From the NCBI GenBank assembly GCA_902727855.1, contig CACVAS010000107.1, positions 261,655-325,654 of the forward strand: a stretch of 64,000 bases of DNA, in the 5' to 3' direction. Positions 1 to 8,760 of the stretch are shown piece after piece. A model generated the notes under the pieces. It was given only the letters and a program-made list of their open reading frames with translations. It was not told the origin of the DNA and searched no databases. The first letter of the stretch is position 1. The number at the start of each line of letters is the position of its first letter. The DNA is from an uncultured Sulfurovum sp. (GTDB lineage: Bacteria; Campylobacterota; Campylobacteria; Campylobacterales; Sulfurovaceae). The translations under genes were made by a program, and so were the position numbers.

Positions 1-1096
1 ATGGTCAGTGTGGTAGTCGTGAGTGCTTGGTAGTCAGAGTCTGCTATGGTGGCTGTATCATCGGTAGTGAGGTAGTCTACTGTGACATCAACCGGGTAAG
101 ACCTACTTAAAGAGACGGTAAAGTCAAAGTCTGTGGTACCAGAGTCACCTTCATCCTTTTGTGTGTCATTGATGCTTAGGGTTGGAAGGGTATCATCATT
201 GAGTATAGTACCAACCCCAATGGCTTTTGATATCGAAGCATTGCTAGGATTAGAAAGTGTGACATTAAAGGTTTCATTAGGTTCTACCTTGGTGTCACCA
301 TTAACTAAAATAGTCACTGTTTTAGAGGTTTCTCCTGCTGCGAAGTTTACGGTACCAGATTTAGCGATGTAGTCATTGTCTGCTAGGGTAGCTGTACCAT
401 TGCTTGTAGCGTAGTCTACAGAAACAGCACTCGCATAGGCATTGTCTAAAGATACAGTAAAGGTAAAGTTTGTTGTGCCAGAGTTCCCTTCATTTCTTTG
501 TATGTCATTGATAGTAATACCAGGGTAACTGTCATCATTGAGTATGGTACCCACCCCTGTATCTTTTGAAATACTTGCATTGCTTGGGTTAGAAAGAATG
601 ATGTTAAAGGTTTCATCAGGCTCTACAATGGTGTCACCATTGACTTGAGCAGTGATAGTCGCTGTGGTTTGCCCTGCTGGTATGGTCAGTGTGGTAGTCG
701 TGAGTGCTTGGTAGTCAGAGTCTGCTATGGTGGCTGTACCATCGGTAGTGAGGTAGTCTACTGTGACATCAACTGGGTAAGACCTACTTAAAGAGACGGT
801 AAAGTCAAAGTCTGTGGTACCAGAGTCACCTTCATCCTTTTGTATGTCATTGATGGTAATATCAGGGTAGCTATCATCATTAAGTATGGTACCAATACCT
901 GTACCGTCTGCTATGAGTGCATTGGTTGGATTAGAAAGTGTGACATTAAAGGTTTCATTAGGTTCTACCTTGGTATCACCATTAACCAGAATAGTCACTG
1001 TTTTAGAGGTTTCTCCTGCTGCGAAGTTTACGGTACCAGATTTAGCGATGTAGTCATTGTCTGCTAGGGTAGCTGTACCATTGCTTGTAGCGTAGT
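1..1096 (-). repeat. 681-bp direct repeat inside Calx-beta coding region
   Basis: Bases 1-415 recur almost unchanged at 682-1096, an offset of 681 bp. I checked it at three anchor points: atggtcagtg at 1/682, gtgacattaaag at 259/940, and the gtagtcattgtctgctaggg block at 369/1050. The period equals two Calx-beta domains, so the unit of duplication is a domain pair. The near identity implies a recent duplication or gene conversion. The array probably continues to the left of the window. Confidence 0.85.
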
Positions 1097-2756
1097 CTAC
1101 GGAGATATCTTGTGTAGATACAGTGTCTAGAGTGACAGTAAATGTAAAAGAAGTTGTCCCACTATTGCCCTCAAGTTTTTGTACATCATTGATAGATAAA
1201 TTTGCATCTATAGGCACAGGACATTCATCTGTAGTACGTGGAGTACCATCCCAATTTAGTCCTCTTTCTTGATAAAGTAAAATAGATTCTGCACTAAATT
1301 CAGAGAGTTTGTTTTTAAGAAGTGCAAACTCATCAATAGTACCATTAAAGTTTTGACCAAGTCTCATCCAACTAATATTTATTTTATCAATAACTCTACT
1401 GTTTTGGATGTCAATTGTATAAAAATTATCTAGTTGATGCCCATCTACATAAGCATTAATTTTTGCTTGATCTGGGAATTGGTTACTTGAAAAGTCTGCT
1501 TTTTTACGTACTTTTCTAGTAAGGATAATTTGATGCCAATTGTCATCTTTGATTGTGTATGGGTTGTCAAAAGTATAGTTTGTTCCTTTGATAGTCGCCA
1601 AAATCTTGTTATTGGCTATTTCTAGTTTGATATCATCATTATTTGTTTCAACAAGGGTACCGTCATCTGTGGTTTTTACCCAGAGAAGAATTGAAAAGTC
1701 ATAGACATTTGAGTTATTAATGAGATTTGCATCTAATTGTACATAGTCGTTGTTATTAGGGAGGTCTAATGACCTAGATATTTTACCATTTTCATACATT
1801 TGTGACCCTGCACCAGTAATAGTACTATTACTTGCAATACCAGTATTGTTATTTGCATAGTTTAATGGATGGGTACCCGCATCTTGTTCACACGCATCAA
1901 ATCGGTGTATTAAGACAGGGTTTTCATAGGTCTCCCATAGTAGTGCATCCATTTTACCTTCAAAATTGTTTTCATCATCTGAGTCACCTCGATCATCATT
2001 CCAACTTTTTGCTCCTATCGCAGTTGTTTCGTTCACATCTTCAATGACCTCGACGTCATTAGTGTCTTCATTGAATCCATAAACTTTAGACATACCTCCG
2101 TAAAATGGGAAAGAAGAGGTTGCTAATTGTTGCATGGATTGATTATATAATGTTGCTTTCATTCCAAAATCCACGTCACCAAAAATGAATTGAACATAAT
2201 ACCATGTGTCATTTTGCAATACATACTCAGGTACGACTACATATGTATAATATGATGAACCTGAACCATTTGCTGCTTGTAGTCTTACTGCAAGATAATG
2301 TCCGCTCATGTTTGAAGGGTAATCGCCCGTTCCATATCCTAATTCACTACTAATTATTTGAAAAGAGAGATGTCCAGAGGTTTTTGTGTTTACATGGTCT
2401 TTTGAAAATAGCCCTTGATAACCTAAGTCCTCAGGTTTAAACCAAAATGAAATTTTCCCAGAGTCCATACTCATCTTATCATCATGGGGTAAAAATATAT
2501 GTGAGTCACTTCCTGAGTTGTCAGAACCATCAAAAGCAACACTATAGCCAGTTCCGGTTGGTGTATCTGTAGATAACTTAGGTCTATTAAAAGGTGAACC
2601 AGATATATTGTTTCCAGATTTATCTATAACCGTATTTACTTGATTTGATACATAATGACCAGGGTTATCTTCAAAATCCCAATCACCAACAATGAAGGCT
2701 GAACTAAGAGAAGTAAATAAAATAGTAAATAATAAATAACGTATAAAATATAACAT
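1..2756 (-). CDS. Large secreted LamG / Calx-beta repeat protein, 3' end outside window
   Basis: The frame is open from an ATG at 2756 to the window edge, at least 918 codons. It starts with a hydrophobic signal peptide (MLYFIRYLLFTILFTSLSSA). Residues about 22-225 and 285-490 each look like a concanavalin/LamG-type sandwich (for example DGSDNSGSD and ISFWFKPED in the first, ILLWVKTTDDG and TIDEFALLKN in the second). From about residue 520 there are tandem Calx-beta domains with the usual EGxSGTTxFxFTVSL opening and NDD closing. Three are complete and a fourth is cut by the edge. The likely role is a surface or secreted calcium-binding adhesin; that is inferred from domains only. The secretion route and C-terminus cannot be seen. 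RBS aaagga lies just upstream. It follows the DUF285 protein on the same strand with a 196-bp gap. Confidence 0.85.
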   Translation of the reverse strand, partial: MLYFIRYLLFTILFTSLSSAFIVGDWDFEDNPGHYVSNQVNTVIDKSGNNISGSPFNRPKLSTDTPTGTGYSVAFDGSDNSGSDSHIFLPHDDKMSMDSGKISFWFKPEDLGYQGLFSKDHVNTKTSGHLSFQIISSELGYGTGDYPSNMSGHYLAVRLQAANGSGSSYYTYVVVPEYVLQNDTWYYVQFIFGDVDFGMKATLYNQSMQQLATSSFPFYGGMSKVYGFNEDTNDVEVIEDVNETTAIGAKSWNDDRGDSDDENNFEGKMDALLWETYENPVLIHRFDACEQDAGTHPLNYANNNTGIASNSTITGAGSQMYENGKISRSLDLPNNNDYVQLDANLINNSNVYDFSILLWVKTTDDGTLVETNNDDIKLEIANNKILATIKGTNYTFDNPYTIKDDNWHQIILTRKVRKKADFSSNQFPDQAKINAYVDGHQLDNFYTIDIQNSRVIDKINISWMRLGQNFNGTIDEFALLKNKLSEFSAESILLYQERGLNWDGTPRTTDECPVPIDANLSINDVQKLEGNSGTTSFTFTVTLDTVSTQDISVDYATSNGTATLADNDYIAKSGTVNFAAGETSKTVTILVNGDTKVEPNETFNVTLSNPTNALIADGTGIGTILNDDSYPDITINDIQKDEGDSGTTDFDFTVSLSRSYPVDVTVDYLTTDGTATIADSDYQALTTTTLTIPAGQTTATITAQVNGDTIVEPDETFNIILSNPSNASISKDTGVGTILNDDSYPGITINDIQRNEGNSGTTNFTFTVSLDNAYASAVSVDYATSNGTATLADNDYIAKSGTVNFAAGETSKTVTILVNGDTKVEPNETFNVTLSNPSNASISKAIGVGTILNDDTLPTLSINDTQKDEGDSGTTDFDFTVSLSRSYPVDVTVDYLTTDDTATIADSDYQALTTTTLT

Positions 2757-2913
2757 AATAAATCCTTTAGAGATATAATCTTTATTATATAGTATAGTTA
2801 CTTAGTTAGATATAAAATCTTTTTACAAGCCACCTCTTACACAGCGTACATATTGGTAGCTATCAATACATTTAAGATTTCAATGTTATGTGAAAAGATA
2901 AGAATTTTGATAA

Positions 2914-2945
2914 ACATAGAATAAAGTTTTACTTTTATTCTATGT
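2914..2945 (-). terminator. AT-rich hairpin after the DUF285 gene
   Basis: The 12-bp arms acatagaataaa and ttttattctatgt pair (one bulged base) across a short loop, just beyond the stop codon at 2953. The stem is almost all A/T and the downstream minus strand has only short U runs, so termination would be weak. The assignment rests on position and symmetry. Confidence 0.4.
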
Positions 2946-2952
2946 ATTTATT

Positions 2953-4866
2953 TTAATCAAAGTGTGGAGTATTTATCACAGTTAAAGGTGAATCTATTGA
3001 GAATTTATAATAATATATGACATTTGAGACATTCCAATTACTAATATTTTGATTAAAATTATCAGCATAAGCAAACATTCTAGCCATATCAGTCACATTT
3101 GAAACGTTCCAACCACCTACATATTGATTAAAGTCTCTTGTATTTGCAAACATGTTACGCATATCAGTTACATTAGAAACATCCCAATTAACAATATTTT
3201 GATTAAATGTAAATGAACCCTGAAACATTTGTGACATATCAGTTACATTAGAAACATTCCAATCACCCATATCCTGATTATAACTACTAACTTTATCTTG
3301 AGGATGTATACTAAACATTTGTGACATATTTATTACATTGGAAACATCCCAAGCTCCAATATATTGATTGAAGTTACGCGCACCAATAAACATTTTTTGC
3401 ATATTTATTACATTAGAAACATTCCAGTTTCCTATATTTTGATTAAACGCAACTGCATAAGCAAACATACTTGACATATCTGTTACATTAGAGACATCCC
3501 AATTACTTATATTATGATTAAATGGGTTTATTCCATCTCCACCATAGGCTGCAAACATACTGCTCATATCAGTTACGTTGGAAACAATCCAATCACCTAT
3601 GTCTTGATTAAAGCTTACCGCATGTAAAAACATTTCACTCATATCAATTACATTAGAGACATCCCAATTATTTATATTTTGATTAAATGAAAAATTCCCT
3701 TTAAATAATTCACTCATATCAGTAATACATTCGGTATTTACCTCAGTTAGATTTTCCTCGTTGTCTATCATAACATCAAGTGCTTCACGGCTTAAACAAG
3801 CAGAAGTACTAGCAAATACAGCTAAAAGTTCTGTAAAAGTGTCTATGTCTTCTACATTTGAATTTGCAATGGCATCATTGACTTCTTGTATATTATTTGG
3901 TGTTATTGTAACATTTGAAATACCTATATTTAAGTAGTTTTGGATGCTTGGCAGAGTATTGCTAGAGTCTTCTGCATAGGCGAGTATGATAGCGTAGTCT
4001 AATGTAGAGGTAGTATCATTACCCCAAGAGTACCTCACATCGGCAGTTCCAGCTTCATACCCATATACCTTCATGACTAACATCTCAGTTGTCTTAGGTG
4101 TAATGGTAATGTACTCATGCCCTTCTTCTCCATTTACCCCATTATATCCTGACCATGTAATGTTCATATCTTTGTACATCAAACTTTGTTTAGTAGGTCC
4201 TGACAGTAGCCCTGTAGGTTTCCATGATGCTATGGCTGTACCATCTGCACCATAAAGTTGTATGTCTAGGTCTGTGTCTGAGCTAAGGTTAATCTTTACA
4301 TTGTCTACATCAGGAGGTATGGTACCTACCAGTGAAGTTACATTTTGTTCTAGTGTTTGGGTAAAGCTTCCTGTTCCACTGGTATTTGACTCTGTACATC
4401 CAACCTTGCCACTCCATGAGTAATTTACCACAGCGTACCCTGCTTGATAACCAAAGGCTTTCATAGTCATAGACGTAGGTGTAGTACCATCTACTTCTAT
4501 AAATTCATGTCCTTTTTTCCCATTTACACCATTGTACCCACTGTAGGTGACATTGACATCGTTATAGGGTTTTTTCGTTTGCATAAATTCATAATGTAAT
4601 CCATAAGGCCAGTGGACTATTTTGTCATCATTTTCCCCATAAAGACGTATATCTACATCTTTATCTGAAACAAGTTCTATACGTAGACCTTCTATACCTT
4701 CAGGAATGGTACCTACTGTAGCAGCATTTTCATAGTCACCATCATAATGTACTATTTGTTGTTCGAAGGTTCCTGAGCCAGAACAATTTGAGAAGTTGAA
4801 GTTGGCTTGTAAATGTAGTGATAAAAAAGTTGTAAAAAGTAGAATCAATCTAAAGATTTTTTGCAT
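2953..4866 (-). CDS. Secreted protein: twin N-terminal modules plus DUF285/BspA-type repeats
   Basis: 637 residues with a signal peptide at 1-21. Residues about 22-160 and 160-290 are two copies of one module (GSGTFEQQI, VGTIP, DVDIRLYG, YSGYNG, MKAFGYQAGYA, YSW), each led by a cysteine. The same two-module head is found on the DUF1800 protein at 58028-60721. Residues about 390-637 hold nine 25-35-residue DUF285 (BspA-like) units with the core NWDVSNVTDMSxMF and FNQxI. Family knowledge points to a surface-exposed repeat protein; no enzymatic motif is visible. The last unit stops abruptly after VSNVI and the chain ends in unrelated residues, so the gene may be 3'-truncated. I found no continuation in the other frames. 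Preceded by RBS gagga and a long structured leader. Confidence 0.8.
   Translation of the reverse strand: MQKIFRLILLFTTFLSLHLQANFNFSNCSGSGTFEQQIVHYDGDYENAATVGTIPEGIEGLRIELVSDKDVDIRLYGENDDKIVHWPYGLHYEFMQTKKPYNDVNVTYSGYNGVNGKKGHEFIEVDGTTPTSMTMKAFGYQAGYAVVNYSWSGKVGCTESNTSGTGSFTQTLEQNVTSLVGTIPPDVDNVKINLSSDTDLDIQLYGADGTAIASWKPTGLLSGPTKQSLMYKDMNITWSGYNGVNGEEGHEYITITPKTTEMLVMKVYGYEAGTADVRYSWGNDTTSTLDYAIILAYAEDSSNTLPSIQNYLNIGISNVTITPNNIQEVNDAIANSNVEDIDTFTELLAVFASTSACLSREALDVMIDNEENLTEVNTECITDMSELFKGNFSFNQNINNWDVSNVIDMSEMFLHAVSFNQDIGDWIVSNVTDMSSMFAAYGGDGINPFNHNISNWDVSNVTDMSSMFAYAVAFNQNIGNWNVSNVINMQKMFIGARNFNQYIGAWDVSNVINMSQMFSIHPQDKVSSYNQDMGDWNVSNVTDMSQMFQGSFTFNQNIVNWDVSNVTDMRNMFANTRDFNQYVGGWNVSNVTDMARMFAYADNFNQNISNWNVSNVIYYYKFSIDSPLTVINTPHFD
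2990..3720 (-). repeat. Nine degenerate 75-bp-type coding repeats (DUF285 units)
   Basis: The DNA repeats a pattern such as acattagaaacattccaat with a spacing of mostly 75 bp, and 90-105 bp where units carry insertions. Each copy encodes one DUF285 unit in frame. These are protein repeats. There is no conserved palindromic repeat with unique spacers, so this is not a CRISPR array. Confidence 0.8.
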
Positions 4867-4890
4867 AAAAGTTCCTCGTTACTTATGTTG

Positions 4891-4990
4891 TGAAAATAAA
4901 AGTGGGGTCATAAAGTAATGTAGTAGAGCAATCTGGCAATCTCTTAAAGAGACCCATGACTTTCTGTCCCCACTTCACAGTAGGTTTAGC
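4891..4990 (-). promoter_or_regulatory. Structured leader with a mutually exclusive terminator hairpin (riboswitch-like)
   Basis: Read on the minus strand, the leader holds GCUAAACC (4990-4983), then a core GUGGGGACAGAAAGUCAU (4973-4956), a small hairpin GGUCUC/GAGAUU, and finally AUGACCCCACU (4911-4901) followed by a U-rich run (4900-4892). The last element is the exact complement of both halves of the core (agtgggg and gtcat), leaving acagaaa as a bulge. This is the architecture of an attenuator whose terminator sequesters an upstream core. Parts of the core (AAACC, GGGGAC-nn-AAAG, GGGUCU) resemble the GEMM-I cyclic-di-GMP aptamer, but key positions differ and I cannot build the closing helix. 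The ligand is therefore unassigned. Confidence 0.45.
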
Positions 4991-5003
4991 AATGATAGAA
5001 ATT

Positions 5004-5033
5004 AGTATATCTAATATGGACTTAAGATTTCAA
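5004..5033 (-). promoter_or_regulatory. Promoter of the DUF285 gene leader
   Basis: On the minus strand, TTGAAA (5033-5028) and TATACT (5009-5004) are separated by 18 bp. The predicted start is near 4997, just before the structured leader, so the leader elements would all be transcribed. Inferred from consensus match only. Confidence 0.5.
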
Positions 5034-5125
5034 TCTACAAGCATGCTAGTGTTTGTCATGTAATCTGTGGTTTCTTTGCTTTTACTAATAAGCTTCTTAC
5101 GAACATTGAGATATCATTAAGGCAT

Positions 5126-5131
5126 TATAAT
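5126..5131 (+). promoter_or_regulatory. -10 box (TATAAT) of bamD
   Basis: A perfect TATAAT lies 15 bp before the bamD ATG, with RBS aaagga between. No good -35 box is visible, as is common for Campylobacterota promoters. Confidence 0.5.
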
Positions 5132-5146
5132 TTCATTCAAAGGACA

Positions 5147-5797
5147 ATGATGCATTTTAAGAAAAATATATTGTTTCTAGCCATCTCTTTACTACTTGTA
5201 GGGTGTGCAGGGTCTACAGATAAAGTAGAAGAGTTTAATAAGCCAGCACTCTATTGGTACAAGCAGATAGGGAAAAGTATAAGCAATAACAATATGGATA
5301 AAGCAGATGCATATTATATTTCACTTAAAAGTGAACATATGCGTTCACCACTGATGCCAACGGCTATTATGATGTTAGCACATGCACACATGAATGATGA
5401 AAAATATTTGTTAGCAAATTATTATCTTGATGAGTATAACAAGCGTTATGGTCAAAATAAAAACCGTGAATATACAGAATTTACGAAGCTAAAAGCAGCA
5501 TTTTTGGGTATTGAAGATGTCTATAAAGACCAAAAACTCATTATGGATACGATTGCTAAGTCTAGTACCTTTATATACCGTTACCCTGGTTCAGTTTATA
5601 CGCCATTAATCAATACGATGCTTATTCGTTTACATATGAGTCAATATTTGCTTAATGAAAACATTGCTGCATTGTATGACCGTACTGATAAACCTGATGC
5701 TGCAAAAATATATAGACATAAGAACGATGGTTCCGTGGTTAAAATGACAGATATTACTCCACCCGAAAAGGGAGTTATAGGAAAAATATTTGATTAA
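5147..5797 (+). CDS. bamD: Outer-membrane assembly lipoprotein BamD
   Basis: 216 residues with a lipoprotein signal (LLLVGC, lipid-accepting Cys about residue 20) followed by TPR-like helical repeats (YEQ-type helices such as ALYWYKQIGKSISNNN and YLLANYYLDEYNKRYG). BamD is the essential periplasmic lipoprotein of the BAM complex that inserts beta-barrel proteins into the outer membrane. Size, lipobox and helical repeats fit, and in Campylobacterota a BamD-like gene sits directly before lon, as here. An ATG doublet makes 5147 or 5150 equally possible starts. RBS aaagga precedes it. Confidence 0.8.
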   Translation: MMHFKKNILFLAISLLLVGCAGSTDKVEEFNKPALYWYKQIGKSISNNNMDKADAYYISLKSEHMRSPLMPTAIMMLAHAHMNDEKYLLANYYLDEYNKRYGQNKNREYTEFTKLKAAFLGIEDVYKDQKLIMDTIAKSSTFIYRYPGSVYTPLINTMLIRLHMSQYLLNENIAALYDRTDKPDAAKIYRHKNDGSVVKMTDITPPEKGVIGKIFD

Positions 5798-5929
5798 TAG
5801 TACGTACGTTTACATTTTGTATTAAGTACTTTTATGATAGAACTACCAACTTTATTAAACTATTATATTTGTTCCTAAATAGATCTTATGGGACAAACGT
5901 AATATATATTTTCAATCCAAAGGAATTTT

Positions 5930-8350
5930 ATGCAATTGAGTGATTATGACGCATTTCCCAATATATTACCCGTAGTAGTAGAAGATGAACTCTTCCTCTA
6001 CCCTTTCATGATAAGTCCCATCTTTTTAAGTAATCAAAAAGATATCGATGCAGCGACTGCTGCAATGGAAAATAACTCTTTACTTTTTATGACATCTTCT
6101 ATAGCAGGTAAAGAAGGCAAACGTGATTTTGATGCTATCTATAAAGTAGGTGTGGTTGGTTCCATTATGAGAAAAGTACAAATACCAGATGGTAGAGTTA
6201 AAATACTTTTTCAAGGCCTTTCACGTGCTCAAATCATACAAAAAGAAGAGGGTGAATATAATCGTGCAACCATAGATACTATTGAACCTACGGAGTACAA
6301 TAAGCTTAAAGCAGATGCACTTATGGGCATAGTACGTGATAAGGTGAAGAAACTCTCATCGCTTAACAGCAACTTCCCTGCTGATTTAGTACGTACGATT
6401 GAAGAGAATGATGAACCACACCGTATTGCAGACTTGGTTTCGTCTATGTTGAAACTTGAGAAAGATGTGGCGTATGGATTGTATGTTGAAGTCAACATTG
6501 AAAAACGTCTTTTGGGTTTGGTTGATGTACTTACTTCAGAAATAGAAGCTTCAAAAGTACAACGTGAAATACGTACAAAAGTACATACAAAGATAGAACA
6601 GACAAACAAAGAGTACTTTTTAAAAGAACAACTTAAAGAGATACAGCAAGAACTTGGTACAGATACACAACGTGATGAAGAGATAGAAACATTTCGTAAA
6701 AAAATAGCCAAGCTTAAACCGCATATGAAAGAAGATGCTTTTAAAGAAGTGAACAAGCAACTAGAACGTTTTGCACGGATGCACCCTGAATCTGCAGATG
6801 CCAATGTACTGCAAACGTACCTGGAGTGGGTATTAGAGTTGCCTTTTGGTAAGCTCACTAAAGAGAATTTATCTGTAAGTAAAGTCGCTAAAGAGTTAGA
6901 TAAAGATCATTACTCCTTAGAAAAACCTAAAGATAGGATTTTAGAATTTTTCTCTGTACGTGAACTAGCAGAACTTAGAGGTATTAAACAAAAAGAGACC
7001 TCTGGAGCGATTCTTTGTTTTGCAGGACCTCCAGGTGTAGGTAAAACATCACTTGCAAATTCAATAGCAACAGCACTTGGACGTCCACTTGTTCGTATAG
7101 CACTTGGTGGCTTGGAAGATGTAAATGAGCTTAGAGGACACCGACGTACCTATGTAGGGGCAATGCCTGGACGTTTAGTACAAGGACTTATAGAAGCAGA
7201 GAGTATGGACCCTGTGATTGTACTAGATGAAATAGACAAAGTAGGGCGTAGTATGCGTGGTGACCCAACTGCTGCACTACTTGAAATACTTGATCCAGAA
7301 CAAAACAGTAAATATAGAGATTATTATTTGAATTTTAATATTGATCTTTCTAAAGCTATTTTTATAGCTACAGCCAACGATGTAGGACGTATACCTCCAG
7401 CTTTGCGTGATAGAATGGAGTTTATAGGACTTAACTCTTACACACCAAAAGAGAAGTTTGAAATTGCAAAACGTTATCTTATTCCACAAGAGCTTAAAAA
7501 ACATGCTTTAAAGGCTAGAGAATTTACCATTAGCGATAAAGCCTTAAAAATGCTAATAGATGAGTATACTAGAGAAGCAGGTGTAAGAAACTTACGTAGA
7601 CGTATTGCTGGACTTATGCGTAAGTCGGCAAGAAAACTCTTAGAGAAGAATCGTCTTAGTATTGTGGAAATTAAAAAAAGTAATTTAGAAGAGTTTACAG
7701 ATAAAAAAGTATTTGAAATTTCGCTCGTAGATAAAGCACCACAAGTTGGTGTAGTGAGTGGACTGGCATGGACAGCTGTTGGTGGTGACGTACTTACTAT
7801 AGAAGCCATAAAAATTAGAGGTAAGGGTGCACTACAACTTACAGGTTCTTTAGGTGAGGTGATGAAAGAATCGGTACGCATTGCACACTCAGTAGTAAAA
7901 ATACTGGTTGATGATAAAAAGCTTACCATTGATACAAGTACCATACCAACAAGTGTCAAGGAACTAGAAGAGGGTATTAGCGTTAGTGCTAGTGAAGTTT
8001 ATAAGCGTTTTGACTTACATGTACATGTGCCAGAAGGAGCAACACCTAAAGACGGACCTAGTGCGGGAATAGCTATGGTTACAGCTATCTCTTCAATACT
8101 TTCAGGAAAAAAGATAGACAATAAAGTTGCTATGACAGGAGAAGTGACATTAACAGGTAAAGTATTGCCTATTGGTGGATTGAAAGAAAAGTTGATTGCT
8201 GCTTATAAAGCAGGGGTTAAGAAAGCACTTATACCTATGAAAAATTATGAACGTGATTTAGATGAGATTCCAGATGAAGTAAAAAATCAAGTGAATATCA
8301 TAGGAGTTTCACGTATTGAGGAAGTGCTTGCAGAAGTATTTGTAAATTAA
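5930..8350 (+). CDS. lon: ATP-dependent protease Lon
   Basis: 806 residues, normal for Lon. The N-terminal LON substrate domain (about 1-200) is followed by a coiled region, the AAA+ module with Walker A GPPGVGKT at about 366-373 and Walker B VIVLDEIDK, and the C-terminal serine-lysine protease domain with KDGPSAG (catalytic Ser about 711) and GGLKEK (catalytic Lys about 752-754). It degrades misfolded and selected regulatory proteins in the cytoplasm. RBS aaagga precedes the ATG. It lies 132 bp after bamD, enough for its own promoter, and ends at a clear terminator. I saw no CIRCE or HspR box upstream. Confidence 0.97.
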   Translation: MQLSDYDAFPNILPVVVEDELFLYPFMISPIFLSNQKDIDAATAAMENNSLLFMTSSIAGKEGKRDFDAIYKVGVVGSIMRKVQIPDGRVKILFQGLSRAQIIQKEEGEYNRATIDTIEPTEYNKLKADALMGIVRDKVKKLSSLNSNFPADLVRTIEENDEPHRIADLVSSMLKLEKDVAYGLYVEVNIEKRLLGLVDVLTSEIEASKVQREIRTKVHTKIEQTNKEYFLKEQLKEIQQELGTDTQRDEEIETFRKKIAKLKPHMKEDAFKEVNKQLERFARMHPESADANVLQTYLEWVLELPFGKLTKENLSVSKVAKELDKDHYSLEKPKDRILEFFSVRELAELRGIKQKETSGAILCFAGPPGVGKTSLANSIATALGRPLVRIALGGLEDVNELRGHRRTYVGAMPGRLVQGLIEAESMDPVIVLDEIDKVGRSMRGDPTAALLEILDPEQNSKYRDYYLNFNIDLSKAIFIATANDVGRIPPALRDRMEFIGLNSYTPKEKFEIAKRYLIPQELKKHALKAREFTISDKALKMLIDEYTREAGVRNLRRRIAGLMRKSARKLLEKNRLSIVEIKKSNLEEFTDKKVFEISLVDKAPQVGVVSGLAWTAVGGDVLTIEAIKIRGKGALQLTGSLGEVMKESVRIAHSVVKILVDDKKLTIDTSTIPTSVKELEEGISVSASEVYKRFDLHVHVPEGATPKDGPSAGIAMVTAISSILSGKKIDNKVAMTGEVTLTGKVLPIGGLKEKLIAAYKAGVKKALIPMKNYERDLDEIPDEVKNQVNIIGVSRIEEVLAEVFVN

Positions 8351-8352
8351 CC

Positions 8353-8386
8353 TTGACAAGTCCAAGTGGACTATGTCAAAATTTTT
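8353..8386 (+). terminator. Rho-independent terminator after lon
   Basis: TTGACA-AGTCC pairs with GGACT-A-TGTCAA across a 4-nt loop (aagt), followed by a T run (attttt, ending at 8386). It separates lon from the convergent response-regulator gene. Confidence 0.8.
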
Positions 8387-8391
8387 AATTT

Positions 8392-8757
8392 CTAAGACCA
8401 TCGCTCAATTTTCTCAAATAAATTTCGCTCTTTAATGGGTTTACGCAAAAAGTCATTTGCACCATTATCAAAGACTTCACTCTTACGTGTGTCATCTGTT
8501 GAAAGCACGATGACTGGAATATCCGCATTACTCATATCTGCTCTGAAAATTTTTAAAAACTGTACACCATCAACTATAGGCATCATAATATCTAATAAAA
8601 TAAGGTTTATATCTGTATTTTTTCGTATTTTATCTAATGCATCTGAACCATTTTCTGCCTCAAGTATATCATTAACACGTGAATTTTTTTTGAGTAAGGT
8701 TTGTATGAGTTTTCTATTTATGAAATCATCATCTACAATAAGTACTTTTAAGGCCAT
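8392..8757 (-). CDS. Single-domain response regulator (CheY-like)
   Basis: 121 residues, one receiver domain and nothing else. Acidic pair in VDDDF near the N-terminus, phospho-acceptor Asp in LILLDIMMP (about residue 56), Thr/Ser in VLSTDD and the conserved Lys in RKPIKE. It starts 3 bp after the hybrid kinase stop codon and is clearly the last gene of the three-gene phosphorelay operon. It probably acts as the soluble output or as a phosphate sink; the target is unknown since it has no DNA-binding or enzymatic domain. Confidence 0.9.
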   Translation of the reverse strand: MALKVLIVDDDFINRKLIQTLLKKNSRVNDILEAENGSDALDKIRKNTDINLILLDIMMPIVDGVQFLKIFRADMSNADIPVIVLSTDDTRKSEVFDNGANDFLRKPIKERNLFEKIERWS

Positions 8758-8760
8758 TTC

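Noticed and set aside
133..1067. Plus-strand reading frames inside the Calx-beta region
   Set aside because: They are antisense to a continuous minus-strand frame with a signal peptide and recognisable domains, and they repeat only because the DNA repeats.
2990..3720. Regular repeats suggesting a CRISPR array
   Set aside because: The repeats are degenerate, in frame, and encode DUF285 units. There are no unique spacers and no cas genes.
6229..7959. Long antisense frames within lon
   Set aside because: They fall inside a fully conserved lon gene and have low-complexity Ser/Leu-rich products without RBS.
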